64,000 nucleotides of DNA from Glycomyces amatae (GCF_020991375.1 NZ_JAJLQZ010000009.1:1-64000); one strand, 5' to 3'; numbered from the stretch's first letter, positions 8,469 through 18,106 are shown. The notes: generated by a model from the sequence alone, not told the origin. Numbers and translations are program-made.

Positions 8469-8476
8469 AAGCGCTT
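8469..8476. promoter_or_regulatory. LacI-type operator core (AAGCGCTT)
   Basis: The palindrome AAGCGCTT in the context GAAAGCGCTTAC lies 18 bases before the alpha-glucuronidase start codon. GTAAGCGCTTTC-like sites are a common LacI/GalR-family operator form. It does not resemble the TTCAnCGnTGAA operators of the same locus, so a regulator encoded outside the window is implied. Confidence 0.5.
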
Positions 8477-8494
8477 ACTCAACGGGAGTTGACA

Positions 8495-11400
8495 ATGACG
8501 TCACCACACGGACCCGGTCGGCCGCGCGTCTCGCGCCGCGGGCTGCTGCGGACCGGCACCCTGACGGCGGGGGCGGTCGCGCTCGCCGCGGCCGCCTCGC
8601 CATGGGCCGCACCGGGAACCGCACGAGCACAGGAAGTCGCGGGAGACGACGGGCCCCTGTGGCTCCGCTACCTCCGGGTCGCCGACCCCGACCGCCTCGA
8701 CCGCTACCGCGACGTCTTCAAACGCGTCGCCGTCTTCGGCACCGGCCCCCTCATCGACAACGCCGAGCACGAGGTCCGCCGCGCCCTCGCCGGCCTCACC
8801 GGCGTCGAACCGGACACCGGCTGGTCCGGCGCGCACGGCACGCTGGTGATCGGCACGATCGACTCGTCCCCGCACGTGCGCGACGCCGTCGGCGCCGCCG
8901 ACGCCGAGGCCCTCGGCACCGAGGGCTTCGCGATCCGGGTGCGGACCACCGGCCGCGGCGTCAAGCGGATCGCCGTGGCCGCCAACGAACCCGCCGGGGT
9001 CCTCTACGGCGTGTTCCACCTGATCCGCTCCCTCCAGAACGGCACCGAACCCGAGGACCTCGACGCCACCGAAGCGCCCGACGCCCCTCTGCGGATGCTG
9101 AACCACTGGGACAACCTCGACGGCTCCGTCGAGCGCGGCTACGCCGGGCGCTCGATCTTCGCGTGGGACGCACTGCCCGAGCTGACCGAGCGGATGACCG
9201 ACTACGCCCGCGCCACCGCCTCGATCGGGATCAACGCCGCCGTCCTCAACAACGTGAACGCCGACGCGGCCTTCATCGAGACGGCGATGCTCGCGAAGCT
9301 CGCCCCGCTGTGCGAACTGCTCGCCTCGTGGGGGATCAGCCCCTGGCTGTCGCTCAACTACGCCAGCCCCATGCTCCTCACCGAGGACTCGGACGACCCG
9401 ATCACCACCGCCGACCCCGAGGACCCGCGCGTCCGGCAGTGGTGGCGCGACAAGGCCGCCGAGATCGAGGAGGCCCTCCCCGACCTCGGCGGCTTCCTCG
9501 TCAAGGCCAACTCCGAAGGACAGCCCGGGCCCCTCGACTACGGGCGCACGCACGCCGACGGCGCCAACATGCTCGCCCGCGCGGTCGCCCCGCGGCTGAT
9601 CGTGTGGCGCTCCTTCGTCCACGAGGACTTCGGCGACTGGGCCGAGTACCAGTACCGCGTCTTCGCGCCCCTCGACGGCGAGTTCGACGACAACGTGATC
9701 GTGCAGACCAAGAACGGCCCCATCGACTTCCAGGTCCGCGAACCCGTCCACCCGCTCTTCGGCGAGCTCGCGGCCACCCACCAGATGGTCGAGCTCCAGA
9801 TCACCCAGGAGTACACCGGGCACGACGGCCACGCCGTCTTCCTCGCCCCCATGTGGCGCGAGGTGCTCGACTTCCCCACCGGCGGGCCCGGCACCGGTCC
9901 CACCGTCGCGGAGGTCGTCGCCGCCGGCCCCGCGGGCCTCGCGGGCGTGAGCAACTTCGGCGACGACGACAACTGGACCGGCTACCGCCTCGGCGCCGCC
10001 AACAGCTACGCCTTCGGCCGCCTCGCCTGGTCCACCGGCGCCGACCCCGCCGACCTCGCCGCCGAGTGGATCCGGATGACCTTCGGCGTCGACCGGGAGG
10101 TCGTCGACGCGGTCGCCGCGATCCTGCTCGACTCCTGGCGGACCTACGAGGACTACACCGCCCCGCTCGGCATGGGCTACCTGAGCAACCCCGGCGGCGC
10201 GCACTTCGACCCCGACCCGGTCGGCACGGTCACGCAGTCGCACCACAGCACCGGCGAGGGCACCGGCTTCGACCGCACCGTCGCCACCGGCACCGGCTTC
10301 ACCGGCCTCTACCCCGAGGCCTGGACCGAGGTCTACGAGAACCTCGAGACCGTCCCGGACGAGCTGCTGCTGTTCATGCACTGGGTCCCCTACGACCACC
10401 GCCTCAAGTCGGGGTCCACCGTCATCCAGCACGTCTACGACACGCACTTCGCCGGCGTGGAGCGGGTGCGCGAGTTCGAAGACGCCTGGCTCGCCCTCGC
10501 GGGCCGCGTCGACGAGGAGCGGCACGCCGAGATCGCCGCGGACTTCGCCGAGCAGATCGGCCACGCCACGACCTGGCGCGACGCGATCGTCGCCTTCTTC
10601 TTCGACCTCGGCCGGGTACTCGACGAGCACCGGTCCTGGACGCAGATCGCCGTGCCCGGCGAGCGGGTCCTCACCGGCGGCTGGGGCAACCGCGTCGCCG
10701 TCGAGGTCACCAACGCGAGCGGTGAGACCAGGGAACTGGAGGCCCGGCTCGCGCCCGCCGAAGGCGACTGGGGCGCCGCGGCCGCCGTCGAGATCCCCTC
10801 GCGCGAGACCGCGACCGCGCTCATCCCGGTCCAGCCGCCGCTCCAGGGCTGGGAGGGCCCCGTCGACGTCGAACTGGCGCCGGAGGGCACGGTCCTCGGC
10901 AACCGGGGCGTCCGCTTCCTCGTCGCCCCCGCCGGGCAGCGCTGCCACCTCGCCCTGGACGCGGGCACCGACGGCTCTCCGGTGCAGCCCGGCTACCGAC
11001 GGCTGGCCCCCGGCACGACCTTCTCGGACGAACGCGGCTACGGCTGGGTCGCCGGCCCGACCCCCAACGGCCGCGACCGCAACGTCCTCGAACCGCTCAC
11101 GGCCGACCTGGTCGGCCACCCGGACGCCTGCACCCTGCGCGTCACCGTCCCCTCAGGACGGCACACCGCCCAGCTCCTCATCGGCGACCGCGGCGCCCGC
11201 TGCCGCCCCTTCACCGTCGCCGCGGGCGGCACCGAGACCACCACGCCCGACCTGAACTCCGGCGTCTTCACCTGGGTCGAGGTCGAACTCGACGGCGGCG
11301 ACGCCGGGGGACCGGTGGACCTCGAGCTCACCGGCATCGACGACTGGTGGAAGCTGGCCGCGCTCGTCGTCCCCGACCCGGACGCGCCGATGCCGCCCGT

Positions 11401-12163
11401 GCGGGTCCACGCGGCGGGCGCCGAACCGATCTGGTGGACCGGCGGCTCGTACGAGGTCGCCGTCGCCGTGGCGAACGACGGCGACACTGAAGCCGAGGTC
11501 ACCGTCGACATCGCCGTCCCCGACGGCTGGCAGGCCGCCCCCGTGACCGCCGCCGTCGCCGCGGGCTCCGAACAGGACATCGCGGTCCCGGTGACCGCGG
11601 GACCCGAGCCGAGCATCGAACGGCTCGCGATCACCGTGACCGCGAACGGCACCGTCCTCGAATCCGGCAGGCTCGTCGAAGTCGTGGCCGCGCCCGACCC
11701 GGCGCGCGCCGCGCTCGCCCTCGACGCCGGGCCCGACGCCGAGGCCGTCATCCCCGGGTACCGGGCGCTCACCCCCGAGAGCGGATGGGACGCCGGCCAG
11801 GGCTACGGCTGGAGCGGCGAGCGCCCGGACGCGCGGGACCGGCGCAACACCGACCCGCTGCGCCGCGACCTCGTCGTCGCCACCAGCGAACGCGTCCTCG
11901 ACGTGGCGATCCCCGCGGGCGGGCACCGCGTCTGGATCCTCACCGGCGACCCCCTCACCGACTCGGCGGTCACCGTCGTCTCCGAGAACGGGGCGGAGCT
12001 GGGCCGCTCGGGCGCGTCCACCCTGCCGTCCCGAAAGATGACCTGGTTCTCCTTCGAGGTCGACGGCGGCGCGGACGGCCGCGTCGCGTCCTTGGCGCTC
12101 ACCGGCAGCGGCCTCAACAAGATGTGGCGCATCGCCGCACTCGCCGTCGTCGGTCCCCAGTGA
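8495..12163 (+). CDS. aguA: Alpha-glucuronidase, GH67, multidomain and Tat-exported
   Basis: A 1,222-residue enzyme, against about 700 for ordinary GH67. It removes (4-O-methyl)-glucuronic acid from xylo-oligosaccharide ends. A Tat signal (SRRGLL, hydrophobic stretch, then GTARAQ) predicts export. The GH67 region spans about residues 40-720: HWDNLDGSVERGYAG, the acid E341 in KANSEGQPGP, and the basic pair D411 (GPIDFQ) and E439 (QITQEYTG), with the 28-residue D-E spacing known for the family. After it come two related galactose-binding-like modules (about 800-970 and 1075-1222; each begins with ALDAG.. and a GYR.L segment), flanking a NEW3-like immunoglobulin domain (about 975-1065). The ATG is preferred over a TTG two codons upstream because GGGAG is six bases before the ATG but abuts the TTG. 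Confidence 0.93.
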   Translation: MTSPHGPGRPRVSRRGLLRTGTLTAGAVALAAAASPWAAPGTARAQEVAGDDGPLWLRYLRVADPDRLDRYRDVFKRVAVFGTGPLIDNAEHEVRRALAGLTGVEPDTGWSGAHGTLVIGTIDSSPHVRDAVGAADAEALGTEGFAIRVRTTGRGVKRIAVAANEPAGVLYGVFHLIRSLQNGTEPEDLDATEAPDAPLRMLNHWDNLDGSVERGYAGRSIFAWDALPELTERMTDYARATASIGINAAVLNNVNADAAFIETAMLAKLAPLCELLASWGISPWLSLNYASPMLLTEDSDDPITTADPEDPRVRQWWRDKAAEIEEALPDLGGFLVKANSEGQPGPLDYGRTHADGANMLARAVAPRLIVWRSFVHEDFGDWAEYQYRVFAPLDGEFDDNVIVQTKNGPIDFQVREPVHPLFGELAATHQMVELQITQEYTGHDGHAVFLAPMWREVLDFPTGGPGTGPTVAEVVAAGPAGLAGVSNFGDDDNWTGYRLGAANSYAFGRLAWSTGADPADLAAEWIRMTFGVDREVVDAVAAILLDSWRTYEDYTAPLGMGYLSNPGGAHFDPDPVGTVTQSHHSTGEGTGFDRTVATGTGFTGLYPEAWTEVYENLETVPDELLLFMHWVPYDHRLKSGSTVIQHVYDTHFAGVERVREFEDAWLALAGRVDEERHAEIAADFAEQIGHATTWRDAIVAFFFDLGRVLDEHRSWTQIAVPGERVLTGGWGNRVAVEVTNASGETRELEARLAPAEGDWGAAAAVEIPSRETATALIPVQPPLQGWEGPVDVELAPEGTVLGNRGVRFLVAPAGQRCHLALDAGTDGSPVQPGYRRLAPGTTFSDERGYGWVAGPTPNGRDRNVLEPLTADLVGHPDACTLRVTVPSGRHTAQLLIGDRGARCRPFTVAAGGTETTTPDLNSGVFTWVEVELDGGDAGGPVDLELTGIDDWWKLAALVVPDPDAPMPPVRVHAAGAEPIWWTGGSYEVAVAVANDGDTEAEVTVDIAVPDGWQAAPVTAAVAAGSEQDIAVPVTAGPEPSIERLAITVTANGTVLESGRLVEVVAAPDPARAALALDAGPDAEAVIPGYRALTPESGWDAGQGYGWSGERPDARDRRNTDPLRRDLVVATSERVLDVAIPAGGHRVWILTGDPLTDSAVTVVSENGAELGRSGASTLPSRKMTWFSFEVDGGADGRVASLALTGSGLNKMWRIAALAVVGPQ

Positions 12164-12186
12164 ACCCAGTGAAAGAGAGGCACCCC

Positions 12187-14460
12187 GTGCGCAGATCCAG
12201 ACTGGCGGTCGCCACCGCCGCGGTCATCGGCCTGCTGGCCGTCGGCCCCCCGGTCGCGGCCGACCCCGGCGACGAGCCGGGCACCTACGAGAACCACATC
12301 ATGGACGACCTGGCGGACGCCTTCTCGGACCCGTCGATCATCCAGGGCAAGGACGGCTACTGGTACGCCTACGCGACCCAGACCAGCCTCCGCAAGGACA
12401 ACCGCGGCGGCGACTGGGACGACCAGTACTTCATGCCGATCATGCGCTCGGCGGACCTGGTCGACTGGGAGTACGTCGGCGAGGTCTTCGACCGCGACAA
12501 CCACCCCGAGTGGCGCGACTTCGACACCACCTACTACTGGGCCCCCGACGTGCGCTACGTCGACGGCCTGTACCACCTCTACTACGCCGCCGCGGGCGGC
12601 GGCGGGCCGCGCAACCAGCTCGGCCTGGCGACCGCCCCGACCCCGGCCGGCCCCTGGACGGACCTGGGCCGCCCGGTGATCGAGGAGGACGACGGCGCCA
12701 ACCAGATCGACCCGGCCCTGTTCGTCGACGACGACGGCGCCAAGTACCTCTACTACGGCTCGTTCAAGGACGCCGGCGTGCGCGCGGTCGAGCTGAACGA
12801 CGAGGGCACCGCCCCCGTGGGCGAGTCCGTCCAGGTCGTCGGCAGCCGCCAGGGCGAGGCGCCCTACGTGGTCAAGCACGACGGCCTGTACTACCTGTTC
12901 TACTCCGGACTCGGCTGCTGCGAGCGCGAGAAGGGCGGCTACCCCGTCTTCGTCGGCCGCTCCGACAGCCCGCTGGGGCCGTTCACCGACGCGGACGGCG
13001 TCAGCCTCACCGCGGAGAACCCGGGCGGCACGATCGTCAACTCGCCCAACGGGAACCGCTGGGTCGCCTCCGGCCACTCGGCGAACGTCGTGGACCACTC
13101 GGGACAGGAGTGGATCCTCACCAACGGCTTCGACCGCTTCGAGGAGGACCTGACCTGGGGCGGGCGTCCCACCCTGATGGACCGCCTGGACTGGATCGAC
13201 GGCTGGCCCACGGTCAACGCGGGCGCCTGGTCCAGCGACGGCCCGCAGACCGCGCCGGTCGGCGCCTGGGACGCGGGCAGCCGCTTCGAGGACGGCACTG
13301 GTTTCGAGGACGGCGCCGGCGGCTTCAGCACGCCCGGACCCGGCCGCTGGAAGCGGGACCAGGACGACCTGTCCGGCGGCTTCGCGTACAACACCGCGCA
13401 CTCGCCGAACCCGTCGTTCCTGCTCCCCGACGACGCGCCCACCGGCGACGTGCGGCTGGAGTCGGACGTGCGGGTCACCGACGACCGCGGCCGGGCCGGA
13501 CTCGTCCTGGGCTACGAGGACTCCCGCAACCACGCCGTCGCCTGGATCGACGCCGACGGACTGCTCAGCGTCGAGGTGCGGCGCCACGGCCGGATCACCG
13601 ACCGCGTCCAGGCGCAGGTCCACGACGGCGCCGACCTGTCCGACTGGCACGCGCTGACCGCCGAGATCGACGCGGGCACCGCCCACGTCGAGCTCAGCGC
13701 CTCGCTGCTGGGGATGCCGCTCGCCGAACTCGACATCGCGGTGCCGGCCTCCTGGGCACCGGGCGGCGCGGCCTCCACCCGCGGCGCCGCGGCGATCGAC
13801 AACCTCGGCGTGACGGCCCTCTACGAGCCGGTCACCGAACGCGTCGCCGACCCCGCGGTCGGCGAGGAGCTCACCGGGTACGGCGAGGAGTTCGACGACG
13901 CCGACCTCGCCGACTGGAACTGGTTCGGCACGCCCGACGGGCGAGTGGAGGACGGCGCCTACGTGTGGCCGACCCAGGACGCGGACCTCAGCGGCAACGG
14001 GGCCATGGCCTCCGCGCTCCTGCGCGACGCGCCCGAGGGCACCTACACGGTGGAGACGAAGCTCCACCTGCCGATCTCCGAGGACCCGGCCACGGACGAG
14101 TCCCAGCGCCCGCAGGCGGGCCTGGTCGCGTTCCAGAGCCCGGAGAGCTCGATCCACCTCGCCTCGGTGAAGAACGGCCCGTCCGGGCAGGTGCTGCTGT
14201 GGATCGGCCGCGACCGCAACCCGTGGCCCGAGATGCAGGTGGGCGTCGCGGCCGACGAGCTGTGGCTGCGCCTGCGGCACACCGTCGACCCGGACACCGG
14301 CGAGCACCTGTTCCAGGCCGCCACGAGCCGGGACGGCGAGCACTACACCTGGGGCGGCGTCTGGCACCTGCCGGAAGGCGCCGAACCGCAGATCGGCCTG
14401 GTCTCGATGGCGGGCGAGGGACTGACCGCCACCTTCGACTACGTCCGCTTCTACAAGTGA
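12187..14460 (+). CDS. Secreted GH43-family glycosidase with C-terminal beta-sandwich domains
   Basis: A 757-residue secreted enzyme. The GTG start follows AGAGAGG by six bases and gives a signal peptide (RRSRLAVATAAVIGLLAVGPPVAA). The five-bladed propeller of GH43 occupies about residues 40-400 with all three carboxylates: base D48 (AFSDPSII), pKa modulator D175 (NQIDPALF) and acid E224 (RQGEAPYVV). A middle sandwich domain (about 410-550) and a C-terminal concanavalin-like domain (about 560-757, opening with GYGEEFDDADLADWNWF) follow. Family members cleave arabinofuranose or xylose linkages, and the choice is not resolvable here. It lies 23 bp after the GH67 gene and was probably co-transcribed with it. 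Confidence 0.9.
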   Translation: MRRSRLAVATAAVIGLLAVGPPVAADPGDEPGTYENHIMDDLADAFSDPSIIQGKDGYWYAYATQTSLRKDNRGGDWDDQYFMPIMRSADLVDWEYVGEVFDRDNHPEWRDFDTTYYWAPDVRYVDGLYHLYYAAAGGGGPRNQLGLATAPTPAGPWTDLGRPVIEEDDGANQIDPALFVDDDGAKYLYYGSFKDAGVRAVELNDEGTAPVGESVQVVGSRQGEAPYVVKHDGLYYLFYSGLGCCEREKGGYPVFVGRSDSPLGPFTDADGVSLTAENPGGTIVNSPNGNRWVASGHSANVVDHSGQEWILTNGFDRFEEDLTWGGRPTLMDRLDWIDGWPTVNAGAWSSDGPQTAPVGAWDAGSRFEDGTGFEDGAGGFSTPGPGRWKRDQDDLSGGFAYNTAHSPNPSFLLPDDAPTGDVRLESDVRVTDDRGRAGLVLGYEDSRNHAVAWIDADGLLSVEVRRHGRITDRVQAQVHDGADLSDWHALTAEIDAGTAHVELSASLLGMPLAELDIAVPASWAPGGAASTRGAAAIDNLGVTALYEPVTERVADPAVGEELTGYGEEFDDADLADWNWFGTPDGRVEDGAYVWPTQDADLSGNGAMASALLRDAPEGTYTVETKLHLPISEDPATDESQRPQAGLVAFQSPESSIHLASVKNGPSGQVLLWIGRDRNPWPEMQVGVAADELWLRLRHTVDPDTGEHLFQAATSRDGEHYTWGGVWHLPEGAEPQIGLVSMAGEGLTATFDYVRFYK

Positions 14461-14556
14461 CACCACGCCGGGGCGGGAGACCTTCCGCCCCGGCGCCACC
14501 GGGCGCGGCGACGGCCTCCGGGTACCCTGGACCACCCGTCACCCCAGGAGGCTCAC

Positions 14557-15090
14557 GTGGCCCTTCCCGCCCCTCTGACCGCCAGCGCATCGCTCGTACT
14601 GGCGCTCCTGGTCCTGTCCGCCTGCTCGGACGACTGGATCTGCAGCGACACCACCGCTGAACGCGGCAAGGCCGCCTCGACGGTCGAAGTCGAGAGCGTC
14701 TGGGGCGACACCGGCGTGACCGCCGCGATCACGGAGTGGCGGCTGGAGCCGCACCCGCAGACCCCCGACGAAGGCGACCAGGTGTTCTTCGACTACCGGC
14801 TCGTCTCCGAGGACCGCGACCCGTGGAACATCGAACTGGACGTGTGCGCGGTGGACGCGGACCGCGTGGCCCTCGCCTGCACGACCATCGACTCCGGCAT
14901 GGCGTGGGGGCAGGACGACGGCGCGCTGACCGGCGACGGCTGGTTCGCCGTCGAGCACCCCGAGCGGGTCGACGCGGTGCTGCTGGTCCCGAACGACCAG
15001 TCCGAGCAGCGGCACGACTGCGACGACGACCTCAAGGACGGCGGTGGCCCCCACCCGCCCGAACCCGTGTCGCCCGGAGACCGACTCTAG
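14557..15090 (+). CDS. Hypothetical lipoprotein
   Basis: A 177-residue protein of unknown function. The GTG start is six bases after AGGAG. A short hydrophobic signal ends in lipobox LSAC, with Cys23 probably lipidated. The mature part is acidic, with cysteines in DDWICSD, LDVCAVD, LACTTID and HDCDDD that could form disulfides, and a Pro-rich tail. No family was recognised. It is not obviously linked to the glycan locus, which ends 96 bp upstream. Confidence 0.8.
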   Translation: MALPAPLTASASLVLALLVLSACSDDWICSDTTAERGKAASTVEVESVWGDTGVTAAITEWRLEPHPQTPDEGDQVFFDYRLVSEDRDPWNIELDVCAVDADRVALACTTIDSGMAWGQDDGALTGDGWFAVEHPERVDAVLLVPNDQSEQRHDCDDDLKDGGGPHPPEPVSPGDRL

Positions 15091-15148
15091 GCCGGTGCCG
15101 TCGGACCGGGGCGCTATCGTCAGGCCGCAACGGTTGAGAGGAGACCCG

Positions 15149-15766
15149 ATGGGCGCGAAGGCCGGACTCGTCCACCTCGGCGAAGGCCTTCCCTCCGCGG
15201 CGCTGCGGGCGGCCCTCCGGCCCGACCTGGAACGGTCGGCCGAGCTGGCCGCAACGGTGCTCGGCGGACCGGTCGGCGCCGACGGCACCCGCGTCCTCAC
15301 CGAAGAGGGCGTGTGGCCCGAGCGGGGCACGATCTGCGTCGCGGCGTGGGAGGCGTCCGCCCTGATCGGATACCGGGAGATCGGCCCCGACCGCCCGAGC
15401 GAGATCGGTGCCTGGATCAAGGCGGTGTCGCCGACCGGAAGCGCGCACGGCGTCTTCATGCACAGCGCGGTCGACTACGGCGCGTTCGCGGTCTGGGAGG
15501 GCGGCGAGCTCCGGCGCTCGATCAGCCTCGCCGCCGACGCCGGGACCATGGAGGACACGGGGGACCGGTACCCCTTCGAGGCGCCGTTCTGGACCGGGGC
15601 CCGCGGCCTCGCCCACGCCCCCGACTACCCGCTGCCGTTCCACCCGCTCGACCTCGCGGAAGAGGCGCTCCTGGCGTTCTTCGGATTCGGCATCGAGCGA
15701 TCGCCCTCCACGTTCACCATTGACGCCGACACGATCGAGCTCCCCGCCTTCCGCTTGAAAGAGTGA
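15149..15766 (+). CDS. DUF6928-family protein
   Basis: A 205-residue protein that begins MGAKAGLVHLGEGLP and ends with a PFHPLDLAEEALLAFFGFGIE block and an ELPAFRLKE tail. These segments, together with the central MHSAVDYGAFAVWEGGELRRSISL, correspond to the DUF6928 family as I recall it. The family is widespread in actinomycetes and has no known activity. There is no signal peptide or membrane helix, so it is probably cytosolic. GAGAGGAG precedes the ATG by six bases. Confidence 0.8.
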   Translation: MGAKAGLVHLGEGLPSAALRAALRPDLERSAELAATVLGGPVGADGTRVLTEEGVWPERGTICVAAWEASALIGYREIGPDRPSEIGAWIKAVSPTGSAHGVFMHSAVDYGAFAVWEGGELRRSISLAADAGTMEDTGDRYPFEAPFWTGARGLAHAPDYPLPFHPLDLAEEALLAFFGFGIERSPSTFTIDADTIELPAFRLKE

Positions 15767-15954
15767 GCCCGACCGGAGCGGCATCTCCGCGGTATCGGTG
15801 CGTCCGCGTCTGCGCGCCAAAGCCTTTCGAGCCGACGCGGGCTTTTCGGCGAGAAGCCGCGGGCCTCCGGCGGTTCGGGGACGGCCCGCGGCGGCACCGG
15901 TAGACTGGCCCCGGATTCGGCGGGGGCGTCCCGTCGGCGGAGTGGGGGAGAGCC

Positions 15955-16938
15955 ATGGAGCAGCGCGTATTCGGCAGGAGTGGCCGGCGGGTGTCGGTGG
16001 TCGGGCTGGGCACCTGGCAGCTCGGCGCCGACTGGGGCGAGGTCGAGGAGTCCGACGCCCTCGCCGTGCTGGAGGCCGCCCTCGACGCCGGGGTGACCTT
16101 CTTCGACACCGCGGACGTGTACGGCGACGGCCGCTCCGAGCAGCTCATCGGCCGCTTCCTGCGCGAGCACGCCGACGCCGACGTGCTCGTGGCCACCAAG
16201 ATGGGCCGCCGCGTCGACCAGGACCCGGCGCTGTACACCCTTGAGAACTTCCGCGCCTGGACCGACCGCTCCCGCGCGAACCTCGGCGTCGACCGGCTCG
16301 ACCTGGTCCAGCTCCACTGCCCGCCCACCCCCGTCTACTCCTCGGACGCCGTCTTCGACGCCCTCGACACCCTCGTGGAGGAGGACCGGATCGCCGCTTA
16401 CGGCGTGAGCGTCGAGACCTGCGACGAGGCCCTGACCGCGATCGCCCGCCCCGGCACCGCCAGCGTGCAGATCATCCTGAACCCGTTCCGGCTCAAGCCG
16501 CTCGAGCAGGTCCTGCCCGCCGCCGCCGAGGCCGGGGTCGGCGTCATCGCCCGCGTCCCCCTCGCCAGCGGCCTCCTCTCGGGCAAGTACACGAAGGACA
16601 CCGTCTTCGCCGCCGACGACCACCGCGCCTTCAACCGGCACGGCGAGGCCTTCGACCAGGGCGAGACGTTCTCCGGCGTCGACTACGCCACGGGCGTCGA
16701 GGCGGCCGTCGAGTTCGCGGGCCTGGCGCCCGAGGGCGCGACCCCCGCGCAGACCGCGCTGCGCTGGATCCTCCAGCAGCCCGGCGTCTCCACCGTGATC
16801 CCCGGCGCCCGCAATCCTGAGCAGGCCCGCGCCAACGCCGCGGCCGCCGACCTCGCGCCCCTGCCCGAGGCCGCCCTGGGCGCCGTGCGCGACCTCTACG
16901 ACCGCCGGATCCGCGAGCAGGTCCACCACCGCTGGTGA
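15955..16938 (+). CDS. Aldo/keto reductase
   Basis: A 327-residue NADPH-dependent oxidoreductase of the (beta/alpha)8 aldo/keto reductase superfamily, acting in the cytosol on carbonyl substrates. The catalytic tetrad is visible: Asp and Tyr in FFDTADVYGDGRSEQ (about residues 49-63), Lys in VATKMG and His in LVQLHCPP. The cofactor end is VSTVIPGARNPEQARANAAA. Resemblance is closest to the YajO/general stress 69-like branch, so the physiological substrate is unknown. The 188-bp upstream gap has a TAGACT -10-like box at 15901. Transcription ends at a very strong hairpin shared with the convergent gene. Confidence 0.92.
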   Translation: MEQRVFGRSGRRVSVVGLGTWQLGADWGEVEESDALAVLEAALDAGVTFFDTADVYGDGRSEQLIGRFLREHADADVLVATKMGRRVDQDPALYTLENFRAWTDRSRANLGVDRLDLVQLHCPPTPVYSSDAVFDALDTLVEEDRIAAYGVSVETCDEALTAIARPGTASVQIILNPFRLKPLEQVLPAAAEAGVGVIARVPLASGLLSGKYTKDTVFAADDHRAFNRHGEAFDQGETFSGVDYATGVEAAVEFAGLAPEGATPAQTALRWILQQPGVSTVIPGARNPEQARANAAAADLAPLPEAALGAVRDLYDRRIREQVHHRW

Positions 16939-16944
16939 GCCGAG

Positions 16945-16998
16945 CCTGAAACGCCGGTGCCTCACCGCGAATCCGCGGTGAGGCACCGGCGTTTCAGG
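16945..16998. terminator. Bidirectional terminator with 25-bp perfect stem
   Basis: Positions 16945-16969 and 16974-16998 are perfect reverse complements around a four-base AATC loop. The stem starts seven bases after the aldo/keto reductase stop and contains the TGA stop codon of the convergent erythromycin-esterase-like gene (16994-16996). The arms end in GAAA/TTTC, giving a short U run in both directions. Confidence 0.88.
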
Positions 16999-18040
16999 TC
17001 GCGCTCTCGTTGAGGTGCAGGACCGCGTCGGCGCCCTCCAGCGTCTCCCGGTCCAGCGGGAAGCGGCCCTCGCCCTTGAACTCGTCGGCGGCCGTCAGGC
17101 CCCAGGCCTCGCCCGCGCCGGGCGCGGTGCCGCCGAGGACGCAGACGTACCGCTCCCGCAGTAGCGCGGCCACGACCGCGCCGGCCCCGTTCCAGGCGAG
17201 GTCCATGCCCGCCATGGACATGCGGCTCCGGTTCCGCTGCAAGTGGACGTTGTGCCCGCAGACCATGGTCGGGCCCCGGCGGGCCTCCAGGTCGCGGACG
17301 TCGAGCAGGTTCCGTGCCATGATCGCGTCCCGCACGGCCGACAGCCGCGACCACCGGTCGCCCTCGTCGGTCCGGACCGCCGCCTGCCGGTGGTAGCGCA
17401 GCAGGTCCAGCGCCGTGGCGACGTGCACCCTGGCCCGGTCCCAGTCGGCGCGCGAGGCGGCCGCGATCAGCCGGGGCGCCTCGGCGTAGAGCGCGGTGAG
17501 CATGTCGTCGGCGATCGCCCGCAGCCGCCGGGCCTCGTCGGTGTCGCCGGGCGACCGGTCCGGGTCGGTGACCGCCTCCATGCCGCCCCACCGGTCGTCG
17601 TCGCCGACGAGCGGCGCCAGGTCCAGGTCGAGTCCGAGGCGGTCGCGCCCGAACTCCAGGTACCGCCGGGGGCTCTCCGCGGTGAACTCGAACGGCGCGT
17701 CCATGCCGTGGAACGCCAACCGCTCCTCGGGCGCCCGCCGCTCGTTGTACTCCCGCATCCAGGCGACCAGCCGCCGGTTGGCGTCGTGGGCGCCGAACCC
17801 GTGCGAGAACCCCTCCGCGAGCACGGCCTCGAAGTCGCCCTCTCCTTCCCGGACGTAGTCGTCGACGGCGAACGCGGCCACCCGGTCGGTCTCGAGCGCG
17901 ATCGACCGGAAGCCGCGCTCGACCAGCCGCGCGAACAGCTCGTTGCGGATCAGCCCGTAGGCCGGCTCCCGGTGGTCCGGCTCGCCGAACCCCAGCAGGT
18001 CGCACGAGTCGTTGACGAATTCGCAGATGTCCTGAGTCAT
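16994..18040 (-). CDS. Erythromycin esterase-like family protein
   Basis: A 348-residue protein related to erythromycin esterases and succinoglycan biosynthesis proteins (EreA-like fold). Conserved elements are LLGFGEPDHREPAYGLIRNELFARL with the family Glu and His, FRSIALETDR, GFSHGFGAHDANRRLVAWM, and the C-terminal GPTMVCGHNVHLQRNRS, where the His residues lie in the metal or active-site region. Some relatives hydrolyse macrolide lactones; most have no known substrate. A GAGG site precedes the chosen ATG closely; an in-frame ATG four codons upstream has none. It is divergent from a double-HTH MerR regulator, which may sense the compound it degrades. Confidence 0.85.
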   Translation of the reverse strand: MTQDICEFVNDSCDLLGFGEPDHREPAYGLIRNELFARLVERGFRSIALETDRVAAFAVDDYVREGEGDFEAVLAEGFSHGFGAHDANRRLVAWMREYNERRAPEERLAFHGMDAPFEFTAESPRRYLEFGRDRLGLDLDLAPLVGDDDRWGGMEAVTDPDRSPGDTDEARRLRAIADDMLTALYAEAPRLIAAASRADWDRARVHVATALDLLRYHRQAAVRTDEGDRWSRLSAVRDAIMARNLLDVRDLEARRGPTMVCGHNVHLQRNRSRMSMAGMDLAWNGAGAVVAALLRERYVCVLGGTAPGAGEAWGLTAADEFKGEGRFPLDRETLEGADAVLHLNESAT

Positions 18041-18106
18041 GGCCTCAAACATATCGTTGAAACAGCGGTTGAACTTCGCCTCGGCCCCGGCCTCGGAGCC
18101 GTCCGG

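Noticed and set aside
8501-11119. Long minus-strand open frame opposite the GH67 gene (872 codons)
   Set aside because: Same compositional artefact; no motif or ribosome site, and it runs across the catalytic region of the real gene.
11803-14535. 910-codon minus-strand frame opposite GH67/GH43
   Set aside because: It spans the junction of two real genes on the other strand and has no recognisable domain.
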